Part shown: positions 8,519-17,209 of the stretch, piece by piece
How the letters are laid out: the number at the start of each line of letters is the position of its first letter
How positions within the stretch are numbered: position 1 is the stretch's first letter
Assembly (NCBI RefSeq): GCF_014647795.1
Contig: NZ_BMPW01000017.1
Coordinates: 1-64,000, forward strand
Source: Actinoplanes campanulatus
Lineage (GTDB): Bacteria; Actinomycetota; Actinomycetes; Mycobacteriales; Micromonosporaceae
DNA length: 64,000 nt
Reading direction: 5' to 3'
Made by a program: the position numbers and the translations under genes
The notes under the pieces: generated by a model
The model's database searches: none
What the model was told of the DNA's origin: nothing
What the model saw: the letters and a program-made list of their open reading frames with translations, nothing else

Positions 8519-9385
8519 TCAAGGGCGATTGTGTACGAACCAGGCGTCACCGGCGGGCAAGGCGACGGCGACCTCCCAACGGGTGAGCTGCAGGTCCGGG
8601 GCGAGCGCCAGAAGCTGGCCGGCCGCGGCCCACGCCTCATCACCCGGAGCCGGGCGACGACCCACCTGAAACTGGAGCATGGTGCCCCACGACGCGACCA
8701 GACGGGCGTCCCAGCGATGACGCCACTGCGCCAGCACCTCACCGAGCTTGTGCTGGTCCTCGCGGGTGAGCGCGCCGTAGAAGTCCACCCAGTACGCCGA
8801 GGCACGGACGTCGCCGGCCGGCAGCAACATGAGCAGCACACTGTCCGGCGTGTACCAGTAGTCGGTCTGCGTGACGAGCCGAACCCGGTCGAGCACACGT
8901 GCGTGCAGGCCGGCGTCCGTGAGCAGCCGGTCGTACAGGGCCCGCTCCAGCGCCGGAAGCGAAGTGGGCAACGGTACGCCGGACGCCAGGGCCGTCAGGT
9001 CGACGCCGGTCATGCCACGGGCGTAGTTCTCGACCTCACCGTGGCCGACCTCGTCGTCCTCCCGGAAGTGACGGTAGCGGAGCCAGGGCTCGGACGACTC
9101 GGCCGCCGTGGCGAACGCGTGCACCTCCGAATCCGGCGGCGGTTCGGACGGCTCCCGCACCGTGTCGTCGAAGTCGTCGGTGACCAGGACGGCCTGGTAC
9201 CCGATGATCGGTGCCAGTGCGTCGGCGGCCTGCCAGGCCTCGTACAGATGATGGGGGTCGACGTCGGAGACCAGGACGGTGCCCGACGGGCCGTGCCCGA
9301 TCGGCAGGCCGGCCAGCGGTGTGCCGGCGAAGGCGGCTTCCAACTGATCGAGGTCGTAGCGCACGGTGACAGTGTCCCCGATCAT
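8519..9385 (-). CDS. DUF4253 domain protein
   Basis: A 288-residue cytosolic protein. The C-terminal ~110 residues match the DUF4253 pattern: LLMLLPAGDVRASAYWVDFYGA, then W...WGTMLQFQVGRRPAPGDEAW and EVAVALPAGDAWFVHNRP, which is the characteristic end of these proteins. The N-terminal part (FDDT...EVHAFATAAESSEPWL) is also typical of actinobacterial members. Function unknown; the family is often found near antitoxin/immunity-type genes, but nothing of that sort is adjacent here. Confidence 0.8.
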   Translation of the reverse strand: MIGDTVTVRYDLDQLEAAFAGTPLAGLPIGHGPSGTVLVSDVDPHHLYEAWQAADALAPIIGYQAVLVTDDFDDTVREPSEPPPDSEVHAFATAAESSEPWLRYRHFREDDEVGHGEVENYARGMTGVDLTALASGVPLPTSLPALERALYDRLLTDAGLHARVLDRVRLVTQTDYWYTPDSVLLMLLPAGDVRASAYWVDFYGALTREDQHKLGEVLAQWRHRWDARLVASWGTMLQFQVGRRPAPGDEAWAAAGQLLALAPDLQLTRWEVAVALPAGDAWFVHNRP

Positions 9386-9423
9386 CGGCGCGCCGTGGGG
9401 GTGGCCGGCCCCCAGCGCGATTG

Positions 9424-9933
9424 TCAGGGGCGGAGGGCGGCGAAGAGAAGGCGGTCACGCTTCTCGCCCCGGATGTGCAGGTAGTCGCGAAGGTGGCCCT
9501 CGTACTCCATGCCGATCTTTTCCAGGACGCGCCGGGAGGCGATGTTGGCGGGATCGCAGGTGGCGGCGACCCGGTGCAGTTCCGCCTGTTCGAAGGCGTA
9601 GGCGAGCACAGCCGCGGCGGCCTCGGTGGCGTAACCCTGACCCCAGGCGGACCTGGCCAGGACGTAGCCGAACTCGCCGCGGCGGTGGGCGGCGGCGGTG
9701 ACCCGCAGTTCGACGGCGCCGATCAGGGTGCCCGAGCGTTCGACGGCGAACGGGTGGACACCGTCCGGCGGGCGCACCGCCGACGAGACGAAGTTCTCCG
9801 TGTCAGCGGGGCTGTTCGGGCCCCAGTCCATGTAACGGACCACCTCGGGGTCTCCGGCGTAGGAGTGGACCGCCGGGACGTCCTCGAGGCGGAAGGGCCG
9901 CAGGTGGAGACGCGGGGTCCACAGTTCGCTCAC
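9424..9933 (-). CDS. GNAT N-acetyltransferase (RimJ/RimL type)
   Basis: A 169-residue RimJ/RimL-like acetyltransferase: TPRLHLRPFRLEDVPAVH at the start, GAVELRV as beta-4, GYVLARSAWGQGYATEA as the acetyl-CoA pyrophosphate loop, and NIASRRVLEKIGMEYEGHLRDYLHIRGEKRD near the end. These motifs are all complete. Members acetylate protein N-termini, aminoglycosides or small amines; the target here cannot be predicted. It is a single-gene unit, 38 bp downstream of DUF4253 on the same strand. Confidence 0.88.
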   Translation of the reverse strand: MSELWTPRLHLRPFRLEDVPAVHSYAGDPEVVRYMDWGPNSPADTENFVSSAVRPPDGVHPFAVERSGTLIGAVELRVTAAAHRRGEFGYVLARSAWGQGYATEAAAAVLAYAFEQAELHRVAATCDPANIASRRVLEKIGMEYEGHLRDYLHIRGEKRDRLLFAALRP

Positions 9934-10049
9934 CCGGTCACCCTATCGATCTTCGGTCGCCGGGTTCTCGCACGGCGAAGAACCCTTCGGGATGAGGCCG
10001 AGCGAGTGCCCGAGTGGGGCACCGGTGGGCCGTGACCTGGAGGTGCCCG

Positions 10050-10223
10050 ATGGCGTTCGATGACAAGGTCGACAACAAGGCCGAGGAGATCGGCGGCAAG
10101 GTCAAGGAAGGCGTCGGCAAGGCCACCGGCGACGAGCGCCTGGAAGGCGAGGGTAAGGCCGACCAGGCCGGCGCGAACCTCAAGCAGGCCGGCGAGAAGA
10201 TCAAAGACGCTTTCAAATCCTGA
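10050..10223 (+). CDS. CsbD family stress protein
   Basis: A 57-residue highly charged protein (MAFDDKVDNKAEEIGGKVKEGVGKATGDERLEGEGKADQA) with the alternating K/E/G/A repeats of the CsbD family. These small hydrophilic proteins are induced by general stress in many bacteria; their mechanism is unknown. ATG 10050 has GGAGG at 10037-10041. The gene stands alone and is complete. Confidence 0.9.
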   Translation: MAFDDKVDNKAEEIGGKVKEGVGKATGDERLEGEGKADQAGANLKQAGEKIKDAFKS

Positions 10224-10371
10224 CCATTCACCGTACGGGCGGGCTGTGGCGATCTCGGCCGTGGCCCGTCTGCCGTTCCCCAGGACAGAAACGACGGCGC
10301 GGAGACGCCAGCCTCGGCCGCGGGCGCCCGCTACCATCGCCCGGAAACACGCCGGACACCGGAGGAAACGT

Positions 10372-10899
10372 ATGGCGGCGTTGATGACAGTGGGACAGGT
10401 GCGGGACCGGGCGATGGAGCTCGGCATCGCGGTTGGTCCGGCCGAGGACGACCTGCGCGATCAGCCGTTGTCCTACTACGGCGAGGACGTCGCCGGTGCG
10501 CTCATCGACATGTTGGAGGGATGGGGCGCCGGTGTTCGGATACACCCGAAAGTGGATGGTCTCCTGGAGGGCTACCGGGACCTGTTCGACCGGTTCGCTG
10601 CCAGCAGCGGAGGCGCGGTGACCATCACCGACGTGGAGCTCCTCGACGGAGCCGACGGTGAGCGCATCCGGATGCTGGTCAACGGCGACGAACTCGTCTG
10701 GCACCTGGAGCACCAGTCCGACCGGTACATCGACACGCTGATGGTCTTCGAGATCGCCGATCGGCTGACGCCGCGCGACGACACGGACCCGCGGGTCTTC
10801 GTCGAGGTTCACGACGCCGACGAGCAGTCCGGGTACGTCTTCGCCGATCCGGCGGCCCTGTCGATCCTGATCCGGGAGCTCGGCATCGAGCAGGCCTGA
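10372..10899 (+). CDS. Hypothetical protein (175 aa)
   Basis: A 175-residue soluble acidic protein preceded by a strong GGAGG site at 10361-10365. It contains AEDDLRDQPLSYYGEDVAGALIDMLEGWGAGV and LVWHLEHQSDRYIDTLMVFEIADRL. The size and pattern resemble small uncharacterised actinobacterial proteins sometimes found in immunity-gene clusters; this is only a resemblance. It ends just before a strong terminator hairpin. Confidence 0.6.
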   Translation: MAALMTVGQVRDRAMELGIAVGPAEDDLRDQPLSYYGEDVAGALIDMLEGWGAGVRIHPKVDGLLEGYRDLFDRFAASSGGAVTITDVELLDGADGERIRMLVNGDELVWHLEHQSDRYIDTLMVFEIADRLTPRDDTDPRVFVEVHDADEQSGYVFADPAALSILIRELGIEQA

Positions 10900-10920
10900 C
10901 CGGACCGGCCCCCTCGAGGC

Positions 10921-10947
10921 CATGCGCGCGGTGACTCCGCGCGCATG
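10921..10947 (+). terminator. Perfect 11-bp hairpin
   Basis: CATGCGCGCGG and CCGCGCGCATG pair perfectly around a 5-nt loop (TGACT), 21 bp after the stop of the preceding gene. It is a compact GC stem without a T-tract and a plausible intrinsic terminator. Confidence 0.65.
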
Positions 10948-11000
10948 CCCCTCTGCCGTCCCGGGCCGGTGGGGCGGGCGGCACGTGACAGGGTGGGTGG

Positions 11001-11041
11001 ATGGAGATCTGGATCAACCCTGAGTGCTCGAAATGTCAGTC
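11001..11041 (+). pseudogene. 5' end of an ArsC/Spx-type reductase gene
   Basis: ATG 11001 opens with MEIWINPECSKCQ, the N-terminus and CxxC-like redox motif of the ArsC-like arsenate reductase family. Homology stops after about 13 codons, where isoamylase-derived sequence begins. The remaining ~100 codons are absent. The original start and leader seem intact, so a truncated peptide could still be translated into the following debris. Confidence 0.55.
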
Positions 11042-11064
11042 CCCCTTTCGATTCTTGATGCGAG

Positions 11065-11540
11065 AACAGCGACACCTTCGCCACCACGGTCAGCGTGGCC
11101 GACCTGGCCGCCCGCGGGATCACCGGCACGGTCTACTACGGCTACCGCGCCTGGGGCCCCGACTGGACCTACGCCGCAGGCTGGACGAAGGGCTCGACCG
11201 CCGGATTCGTCTCCGATTGGGGTTGAACCGATTGCCGGCCGAGTCGACTGTCGACTCGGCCGGCAATCGGTTCAACCCCAACAAGCTGCTCATCGACCCG
11301 TACGCCAGGGAGATCAGCCACGACCCGCTCACCCCGAGCCGGACCAGCGCGGACGGATACCGCTCCGGCGCCGGCCGCGCCGCACCACCCGCCGGCAAGC
11401 AGTGGTACCGGGTCACCGACACCTCCACCTGGGCCGAAGGACCCGGCCAGGTGGCCGGCCCCGGCGCGGAGGCCCTCATTGGGGGCCTCCACCGCGTACG
11501 TGCTGCGCGCCCGGGCCGTGCTCCTGCTCGTCGCCGACGG
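11065..11540 (+). pseudogene. Isoamylase (glycogen-debranching) remnant with internal deletion and inversion
   Basis: Three pieces of one secreted isoamylase-type GH13 protein are visible. 11065-11217 encodes NSDTFATTVSVADLAARGIT through WTKGSTAGFVSD. After a 32-bp inverted-duplication insert, 11250-11390 encodes VDSAGNRFNPNKLLIDPYAR through SRTSADG. From ~11395 comes the C-terminal end GKQWYRVTDTSTWAEG...EALIG, which needs one more frame change to reach STAYVLRARAVLLLVAD. Several hundred central codons including the catalytic barrel are gone. The gene is dead. Confidence 0.75.
11217..11281. repeat. 65-bp perfect palindrome
   Basis: Arms of 32 nt (11217-11248 and 11250-11281) are exact reverse complements around a single T at 11249. 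The right arm is native isoamylase coding sequence; the left arm is its inverted copy, inserted between the codons for FVSD and VDSAGN. It introduces a stop and a frameshift. It is not at a gene end, so a terminator role is unlikely to be its origin. Confidence 0.95.
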
Positions 11541-11600
11541 CGGCGAGCCTCCGCGCCGACATCCAGGAATGTGTCGTACCCCGGCGGTAGGTTGCGCCGC

Positions 11601-14600
11601 GTGGAACACACCGGGACATCGAACGCCGTTGCGTCGGAGGACGTCTTCGTCCTGCCGGGCGCCTGGCTGAAGCACCTGCATCCGCGTCGCGGCGGCGCCG
11701 CGACGCTGCCATACGTGGCCGATCCGCAGGCACGTGCCAAGATCGACTCGATCCTTGCCGAGCGACACCACGACGTGGCACGGATTCTCGCCGCGGCCTC
11801 CACTCCGGAGGCCATCCGGGCGGCGGCCGCCCGGTGGCTGGCCGGGGCCGCCGAGCCCCTGGGAGCGGCCGCGGTCGCCATGGTCATCCGGGCGGACGGG
11901 GCGACCCTGGCAGACGCGTGGATCGATCAGCACGGGCTCCGGTTCGCGGCGCTCGCCGCGGCCGAGATGCCGACGCTGCTGCTCGCCGACGACGAGCTGC
12001 CACCCGGCTGGCACAACGCCCCCATGGCCGAACCCGGGATCCGGCGCCGGCAGCCCGGCGACAGCCCCCACGAACCGCCGACGGGCCTGAGGCAGCTGTT
12101 GAGAGTCCGAGCCGCGCTCGCGTCCACGCCGGAGGAGGAGTTCGACCAGATCGTCGCCGCGCTGACCGGCCACCGTGCGGGACCGGAACACGCCCGGGCC
12201 GCGACTTCGGTGCTGGTTCCGCGAGCCGACTGGGTGGAGCAGGACGTCACCGACACGCTGTCCGCTGATGATCGCTACAGGTCCGGGATGTTGCTCTACT
12301 CGGTGACGACCGCGGCGCAAGCCGGAGCGCTCGCCCGCATGGTCGACCTCATCGAGGCCGCCGCCGACGACCTGGTGATCACCCTCGCCGACGGTGTGGG
12401 CCCGGCCATCGCGCCCGTCCTGTTCTACTGGATCGACGAGGAAGACACGAACTACCTCTCCAGCGGCGCCGTGCCGCGTCTGCTCTCGACGCTGGCCGCA
12501 CTGCCCGGCGACGACGCCATGCGCGGCCTGCTGTCCCGCTCCGGCCGCCGCAGTGTCAAGGCGGCCCTGGTGAAGTCGGCCGAGCGATTCCCGGCACGGG
12601 CCATGCGCATCCTCGCCGAGGCCGGCGGCGAGATGCTCCGCGTACACGTGAACAACCACCTCGACCTGGTCGACCAGGTCCTTCCGCTACTCAGCCCGGA
12701 GGCGGCCGGCCGGGTGCGGGCCGCGGCGGTCCGCAACGACGTGGCGACGGCTCCGGCGTCCGCGGTGCCGCCCGTGCTGGCCGACCCGCCCTGGCAGAAC
12801 CGCACGAAGGCCGCCAAGCCACCCGTCGTCTCCGGCCTCACCTGCACCGACGCGGCGCGGGCGCACTGGCTTGCGGGCGAACGGCAGGACTGGGCGGAAC
12901 GGGCCGACTGGTACCGGAACGAGCCCACCACCGATTGGCACGCCCTCGCCGAGGAGGTGATCAACGGAACCCGCCGCTGGTCGGATGAGCCCGGCCGGTT
13001 CTTCACCCAGGCACCGGAAGACGTGGTGCGCGCGGCGCTCACCCGGTGGAAACCGCGCGCCGACTACTACTCGTACCGGTGGCTCGCGGTCACCGCGGCC
13101 AGGTTCGGCACCGACCTGCTGCCCGCTCTGCTGACCGTCGCCCGGGCGTCACCCGCCGACCACGGCCCACTGCTCATGCCGTTCACCTCACCCGAAGTGG
13201 CGGCACAGATGGCGGACTGGTCGGCGCGGCTCAAGTCGATGCGCCGCATCACCCGGCAGTGGCTGCTGCGGCATCCGGCGGCTGCCGCCCGCGCCCTCAT
13301 CCCGGCCGCCCTGGGCAGGGCCGGCAACGCCCGCCGCCAGGCCGAGCGTGCCCTGCTCGTCCTGCACGACCACGGCCACACCGCGCTGATCCGGGAAGCC
13401 GCCGCCGGATACGGTCCGGAGGCCGCCGCCGGAGTGGAGACGCTGTTCACCGCCGACCCGCTGATGGCCCTTCCGAGCCGGATGCCGACGCCGCCGCCGT
13501 GGGCGGCGCCCGGTGTGCTCCCGCCGGTGCGGCTGCGTGACGGCTCCGGCGCCCTGCCCGCCGAAGCCGCCGCCACCATCGTCCTGATGCTGATGATCTC
13601 CCGCACCGACGACCCGTACGCCGGCCTCGACCTGGTCCGGCAGGCCGTCGAACCGGCCGACCTCGCCGAGTTCGGCTGGGCGCTGTTCGAACAGTGGCAG
13701 GCCGCCGGAGGCATCGCCAAGGGCAGCTGGGTGCTCGACGCGGTCGCGCTGACCGGCAACGACGAGATCGCCGCCCGGCTCGCCCCGCTGATCGTCTCGT
13801 GGCCCGGCGAGGGACGCAGCGCCGCCGCGGTCGCCGGGTTGTCCGTGCTGGTCGGCATGGGTACCGACGCGGCACTACTGCACCTGCACCGCATCTCGCA
13901 GAAAGCCAAGTCCACGCCGCTGCGCCGCGCCGCCGCCGACCGGATCACCGAGGTCGCCGAGACACTCGGGCTCACCGCCGAGCAGCTGGCCGACCGGCTG
14001 GTGCCCGACTTCGGGCTGGACGCCGACGGCAGCCTGCGGCTGGACTACGGGCCGCGGCAGTTCGTGGTCGGTTTCGACGAGCAACTGCGGCCGTTCGTCG
14101 TCGGCGCGGACGGCAAGCGGCTCAAGGCGCTGCCCAGACCGGGCGCCCGGGACGACGCGGAGCTCGCCGAGGCCGCCTACCGGAGGTTCACCGCGTTGAA
14201 GCGGGACGTCCGCAAGATCTCCACCGAGCAGGTCAAGCGGCTCGAGCAGGCCATGGTCATCGGCCGGCGCTGGACAGGGGCGGAGTTCCGGCGGCTGTTC
14301 GTCGAGCACCCGCTCATGTGGCACATCGGGCGGCGGCTCGTCTGGGCCCATTTCGGCGACGACGGCGCCGTGGTGGGCGCGCTGCGGATCGCCGAGGACC
14401 GCAGCCTCGCCGACGTCGAGGACGAACCCGTCGACCTGGGTGAGGGCGACGTGGTCGGCGTCGCTCATCCGGTCCAGCTGGCCGCGGACACGCCCCGGTG
14501 GGCGGAGGTGTTCGCCGACTACCAGATTCTGCAACCGTTTCCCCAGCTCGGGCGGCCGGTGTACACGCTCACCGAGAAGGAGACGGCCACCGGGCGACTG

Positions 14601-14927
14601 GAGCGTTTCGAAGGCGTGACCGTGGCGACCACCAAGGTGATCATGCTGGACCGGCGTGGCTGGAGCCGCCAGGAAGCGGCGAACGCCGGAATCCAGCCGG
14701 GCTTCGACCGGCCGGCCGGCCCGGGGCAGGTCCTGTCCGTCCATCTCGATCCGGGAATCGTCGGCCAGGTCGGCTTCGACGCCGAACAGAAGCTGGTCGC
14801 GGTCTACCTGCACGACGGCAGCGCCCACGCGTGGGGCCTCACCGACGAACAGACACTGCCCCTGAGCGGCCTGGATCCCGTCACCGCGTCGGAGGTGCTG
14901 CGCGACCTGACCGACGTCACCACCTGA
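11601..14927 (+). CDS. DUF4132 domain protein, 1,108 aa
   Basis: A very large cytosolic protein that I start at GTG 11601 (VEHTGTSNAVASEDVFVLPGAWL), because upstream sequence is debris of other genes. The middle (residues ~350-900) is helical and repeat-like. The C-terminal ~250 residues carry the DUF4132 signature: DYGPRQFVVGFDEQLRPFVV, LKALPRPGARDD, FRRLFVEHPLMWHIGRRLVW and a RWAEVFADYQILQPFPQLGR block. This domain is shared with MolR/WGR-type proteins of Enterobacteria. Function is unknown. It appears intact and is followed by a hairpin. Confidence 0.8.
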   Translation: MEHTGTSNAVASEDVFVLPGAWLKHLHPRRGGAATLPYVADPQARAKIDSILAERHHDVARILAAASTPEAIRAAAARWLAGAAEPLGAAAVAMVIRADGATLADAWIDQHGLRFAALAAAEMPTLLLADDELPPGWHNAPMAEPGIRRRQPGDSPHEPPTGLRQLLRVRAALASTPEEEFDQIVAALTGHRAGPEHARAATSVLVPRADWVEQDVTDTLSADDRYRSGMLLYSVTTAAQAGALARMVDLIEAAADDLVITLADGVGPAIAPVLFYWIDEEDTNYLSSGAVPRLLSTLAALPGDDAMRGLLSRSGRRSVKAALVKSAERFPARAMRILAEAGGEMLRVHVNNHLDLVDQVLPLLSPEAAGRVRAAAVRNDVATAPASAVPPVLADPPWQNRTKAAKPPVVSGLTCTDAARAHWLAGERQDWAERADWYRNEPTTDWHALAEEVINGTRRWSDEPGRFFTQAPEDVVRAALTRWKPRADYYSYRWLAVTAARFGTDLLPALLTVARASPADHGPLLMPFTSPEVAAQMADWSARLKSMRRITRQWLLRHPAAAARALIPAALGRAGNARRQAERALLVLHDHGHTALIREAAAGYGPEAAAGVETLFTADPLMALPSRMPTPPPWAAPGVLPPVRLRDGSGALPAEAAATIVLMLMISRTDDPYAGLDLVRQAVEPADLAEFGWALFEQWQAAGGIAKGSWVLDAVALTGNDEIAARLAPLIVSWPGEGRSAAAVAGLSVLVGMGTDAALLHLHRISQKAKSTPLRRAAADRITEVAETLGLTAEQLADRLVPDFGLDADGSLRLDYGPRQFVVGFDEQLRPFVVGADGKRLKALPRPGARDDAELAEAAYRRFTALKRDVRKISTEQVKRLEQAMVIGRRWTGAEFRRLFVEHPLMWHIGRRLVWAHFGDDGAVVGALRIAEDRSLADVEDEPVDLGEGDVVGVAHPVQLAADTPRWAEVFADYQILQPFPQLGRPVYTLTEKETATGRLERFEGVTVATTKVIMLDRRGWSRQEAANAGIQPGFDRPAGPGQVLSVHLDPGIVGQVGFDAEQKLVAVYLHDGSAHAWGLTDEQTLPLSGLDPVTASEVLRDLTDVTT

Positions 14928-14940
14928 CCGCGACCGGCTC

Positions 14941-14985
14941 GCCGGCGGGTGACAGTGGCGTGGCCGGTCCCTTCCACCCGCCGGC
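14941..14985 (+). terminator. 11-bp stem with 23-nt loop
   Basis: GCCGGCGGGTG (14941-14951) pairs with CACCCGCCGGC (14975-14985), 14 bp after the DUF4132 stop. The loop is long for a terminator, so confidence is moderate. It separates the DUF4132 gene from the next membrane protein gene on the same strand. Confidence 0.45.
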
Positions 14986-15035
14986 GCCGGCGACGGCCTC
15001 GTTGCCGATCTTGGGATTCGGTAGCGTGTGCCGCC

Positions 15036-16049
15036 ATGAAACGCCGGCATCGCCTCATCGCCACTGATGCCGCCACCGGACCGATCGGCCGGCCGACGAC
15101 GGTGGAACGGGTCGTGCTGCTGTCCCTCGCGGCCGCGTCGGCTGCGATCTGGGCGGTCGGCGTGACCGTGCTACAGCCGCTGAGTGAACCGGCCGGGCCG
15201 GGCGCCAGCGGTGAGAACAACACCTACTGGGCCCGTGAGCTGCGCTACGGCGCGCTGCTCGCCCTGATCCTGGTGTTGATCGTGACCGCCCGCGGCGACC
15301 GCCGGGCCACCCGCACGGTGTGCCTCGGCGGTCTCCTGTGGCTGGGAGCCGACCTCGCCCTGGACCGGATCGACCAGATCTCCGCCAGTGTCCCGCTCGC
15401 GGCCGGCGCGGCCCTGATGGCGATGGTCGGCTGCCTGGCCGTGTGGACGGTCCCGGGTCTGCCCCGCCCGGCGACACTGCTCACCGTGGGGACCGTTGCC
15501 GCGGTAGCAGCCGGGTTCGTGACGATCACCGAGTCACCCACCGACACCGAAGCCGCTCTCCACCTGGGTAGCGCGGCGGTCGGCTCCCTACTGGCCCTGA
15601 TCGCGGTCGCCGCCGGAGTTCGCGCGGCCGGGATGTCGTGCGGAGCGCGCCGACCGACCATGCTCTCGGCGGGCCTCCTCGTGGCGCTGACGCCGGCACT
15701 GCTGCGATACCTGTCCCCGCAGCCGTCCGGGTGGCGGGTCCTCGGCGCCTTCGCGATCACGGCGCTGCTGGTGGGCATCATGTCCGCACTCGCCGCCGGA
15801 GAAGGCGGCTACCCGGTGGGGGTGGCCGTCCTGTCCGCGGTCCTGCTCCCCGTGATGTGGTTTCCGCTCGTGCTGGCGAGCGTCATCCTGCACCTCGGCG
15901 CGCCGTTCACCATGCTGGCCGCCAACCCACCGGTCAACGCCGCCGACGAGGACGTCCTCCTCGTCCTCCTGGCCATCCCGATCGGCCTGATCCTCGGCCG
16001 TGTCATCCGGGCCTTCGTTTCCCTGCGCCCCGCCGACGACCCGGTGTAG
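15036..16049 (+). CDS. Polytopic membrane protein
   Basis: A 337-residue integral membrane protein with about nine hydrophobic segments, from ATG 15036. Helices are evident in VVLLSLAAASAAIWAVGVTVL, LRYGALLALILVLIVTA, LLTVGTVAAVAAGFVTI and VLLVLLAIPIGLILGRVI. A short extracellular loop carries SGENNTYWARE. No transporter signature is recognised. It is a single gene between DUF4132 and a phosphatase remnant. Confidence 0.7.
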   Translation: MKRRHRLIATDAATGPIGRPTTVERVVLLSLAAASAAIWAVGVTVLQPLSEPAGPGASGENNTYWARELRYGALLALILVLIVTARGDRRATRTVCLGGLLWLGADLALDRIDQISASVPLAAGAALMAMVGCLAVWTVPGLPRPATLLTVGTVAAVAAGFVTITESPTDTEAALHLGSAAVGSLLALIAVAAGVRAAGMSCGARRPTMLSAGLLVALTPALLRYLSPQPSGWRVLGAFAITALLVGIMSALAAGEGGYPVGVAVLSAVLLPVMWFPLVLASVILHLGAPFTMLAANPPVNAADEDVLLVLLAIPIGLILGRVIRAFVSLRPADDPV

Positions 16050-16067
16050 CGGCCGTCCGCACAGCCG

Positions 16068-16195
16068 GCGTCCCTTCTCGTCCGGCACGCGATGCCGGAG
16101 ATCGATCCGGCCGTTCCGGCGCAACAGTGGCGGCTGAGCGCGGACGGCAGGGCCGCCGCCCGGGACCTGGCTCCGCTGATTCCGCCGACCGCCAG
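16068..16195 (+). pseudogene. Histidine phosphatase N-terminal fragment
   Basis: In one plus frame the sequence reads ASLLVRHAMPEIDPAVPAQQ, then LSADGRAAARDLAPLIP. This is the start of a histidine phosphatase (phosphoglycerate-mutase-like) protein with the RHA active-site motif and the L-T/S-xxGRxxA helix. No start codon is present upstream in frame, and homology ends at ~16195, right at the stop of the DoxX-like gene on the other strand. The remaining ~150 residues are missing. Confidence 0.6.
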
Positions 16196-16201
16196 TCAGT
16201 C

Positions 16202-16564
16202 CTACGCGGTGGCGGAGAGGCTGACGAAAGCGGTCAGCGGCAGCAGCAGGAAGACGCCGGGGATCACGGCGCTGCGCCAGGTGCGAGTGGTCAGCCGGGC
16301 CACGGTCTCCGCCAGGAAAAGGACCACCAGCACCGACGCGGCGGCCAGACCCACCGGGCGGCGGACCGTGCCGACCAGCAGGCACACCGCGGCGCCCAGC
16401 TGGACCGCCGCGAACGGGCGCCACAGCCACTCCGGGTAGCCGTAGCGGCCGGGGACGTCCAGCTCCTTCACGTAGTCGGCCGGCATCCGCAGCTGCACCG
16501 ACGCCTGCCAGATGAGGAACAGGCCGGCGAGCACGGGCAGCAGTAGTAGGTGTCCGTCGGTCAC
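16202..16564 (-). CDS. DoxX/MauE-like membrane protein
   Basis: A 120-residue protein with four hydrophobic helices and the pattern LAGLFLIWQASVQLRMPADYVKELDVPGRYGYPEWLWRPFAAVQLGAAVCLL typical of DoxX-like small membrane proteins. Some family members take part in thiol or quinone chemistry, most are unknown. Gene is complete and isolated, with a 3' neighbour that is a phosphatase fragment on the other strand. Confidence 0.7.
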   Translation of the reverse strand: MTDGHLLLLPVLAGLFLIWQASVQLRMPADYVKELDVPGRYGYPEWLWRPFAAVQLGAAVCLLVGTVRRPVGLAAASVLVVLFLAETVARLTTRTWRSAVIPGVFLLLPLTAFVSLSATA

Positions 16565-16587
16565 CCGGACACCCTACGTGCCGGTGA

Positions 16588-17205
16588 TCAGGAGAGGTCG
16601 GCGGACTCACCCAGGGCGATCCGGGCGTACGTCGTCTCGCTCTTGAAATCCATCCAGGCGTCGAAGTTGGCGAAACCGATGTCGGTGGACAGCATCCGGT
16701 CATGGATCGGGAAGGCACGCAGCGGGGCGATCGCCCGGGTCATCTCGATGGCCTCGCGGTGCTTCGCCCACGGCGCCGCGGCCGGCACCAGCAGGGTGGT
16801 GACGGGCGTTTCCGGTACGAAGTACGAGTCGCCGGGGTGGTAGACGCCGTCCACGACGTAGCCGAGGTTGGCGCACCCGGGCAGTCCGTCGATGATCTCG
16901 GCGTGCTGCCCGCCGACCGCGGTCACCCGGAAGCCGGCGGCCTTGAACTCGTCGCCGGCGCCGACCACCGTGACGGTGGGCAGCAGCGCCCGCACCGGCT
17001 CCGGCGCGAAGATCTGCAGTTGACGTGATGCCGTCAACTCGTTGATGCGTTCGGCGTCAACATGGTCGTCATGTTCATGGGTGATCAATATGTCGGTGAC
17101 CCCGTCGAACGCCGCCGCCTCGGTCCACACACCCGGATCGATCAACAGACGACGATCGCCGTTCTCGATCCGGACACAGGCGTGGGTGAATTTGGTCAGT
17201 CGCAT
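16588..17205 (-). CDS. MBL-fold metal-dependent hydrolase
   Basis: A 205-residue single-domain metallo-beta-lactamase-fold protein of the UlaG/YtnP-like small type. The metal-binding motif is HEHDDH (His43, His45, Asp47, His48); further ligands are in GGQHAEIIDG, YHPGDSYFVPE and FPIHDRM. It starts MRLTKFTHACVRIENGDRRLLIDPG, normal for the family. These enzymes are cytosolic hydrolases with varied substrates. A mutated or missing ligand is not seen. Confidence 0.88.
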   Translation of the reverse strand: MRLTKFTHACVRIENGDRRLLIDPGVWTEAAAFDGVTDILITHEHDDHVDAERINELTASRQLQIFAPEPVRALLPTVTVVGAGDEFKAAGFRVTAVGGQHAEIIDGLPGCANLGYVVDGVYHPGDSYFVPETPVTTLLVPAAAPWAKHREAIEMTRAIAPLRAFPIHDRMLSTDIGFANFDAWMDFKSETTYARIALGESADLS

Positions 17206-17209
17206 CGCC

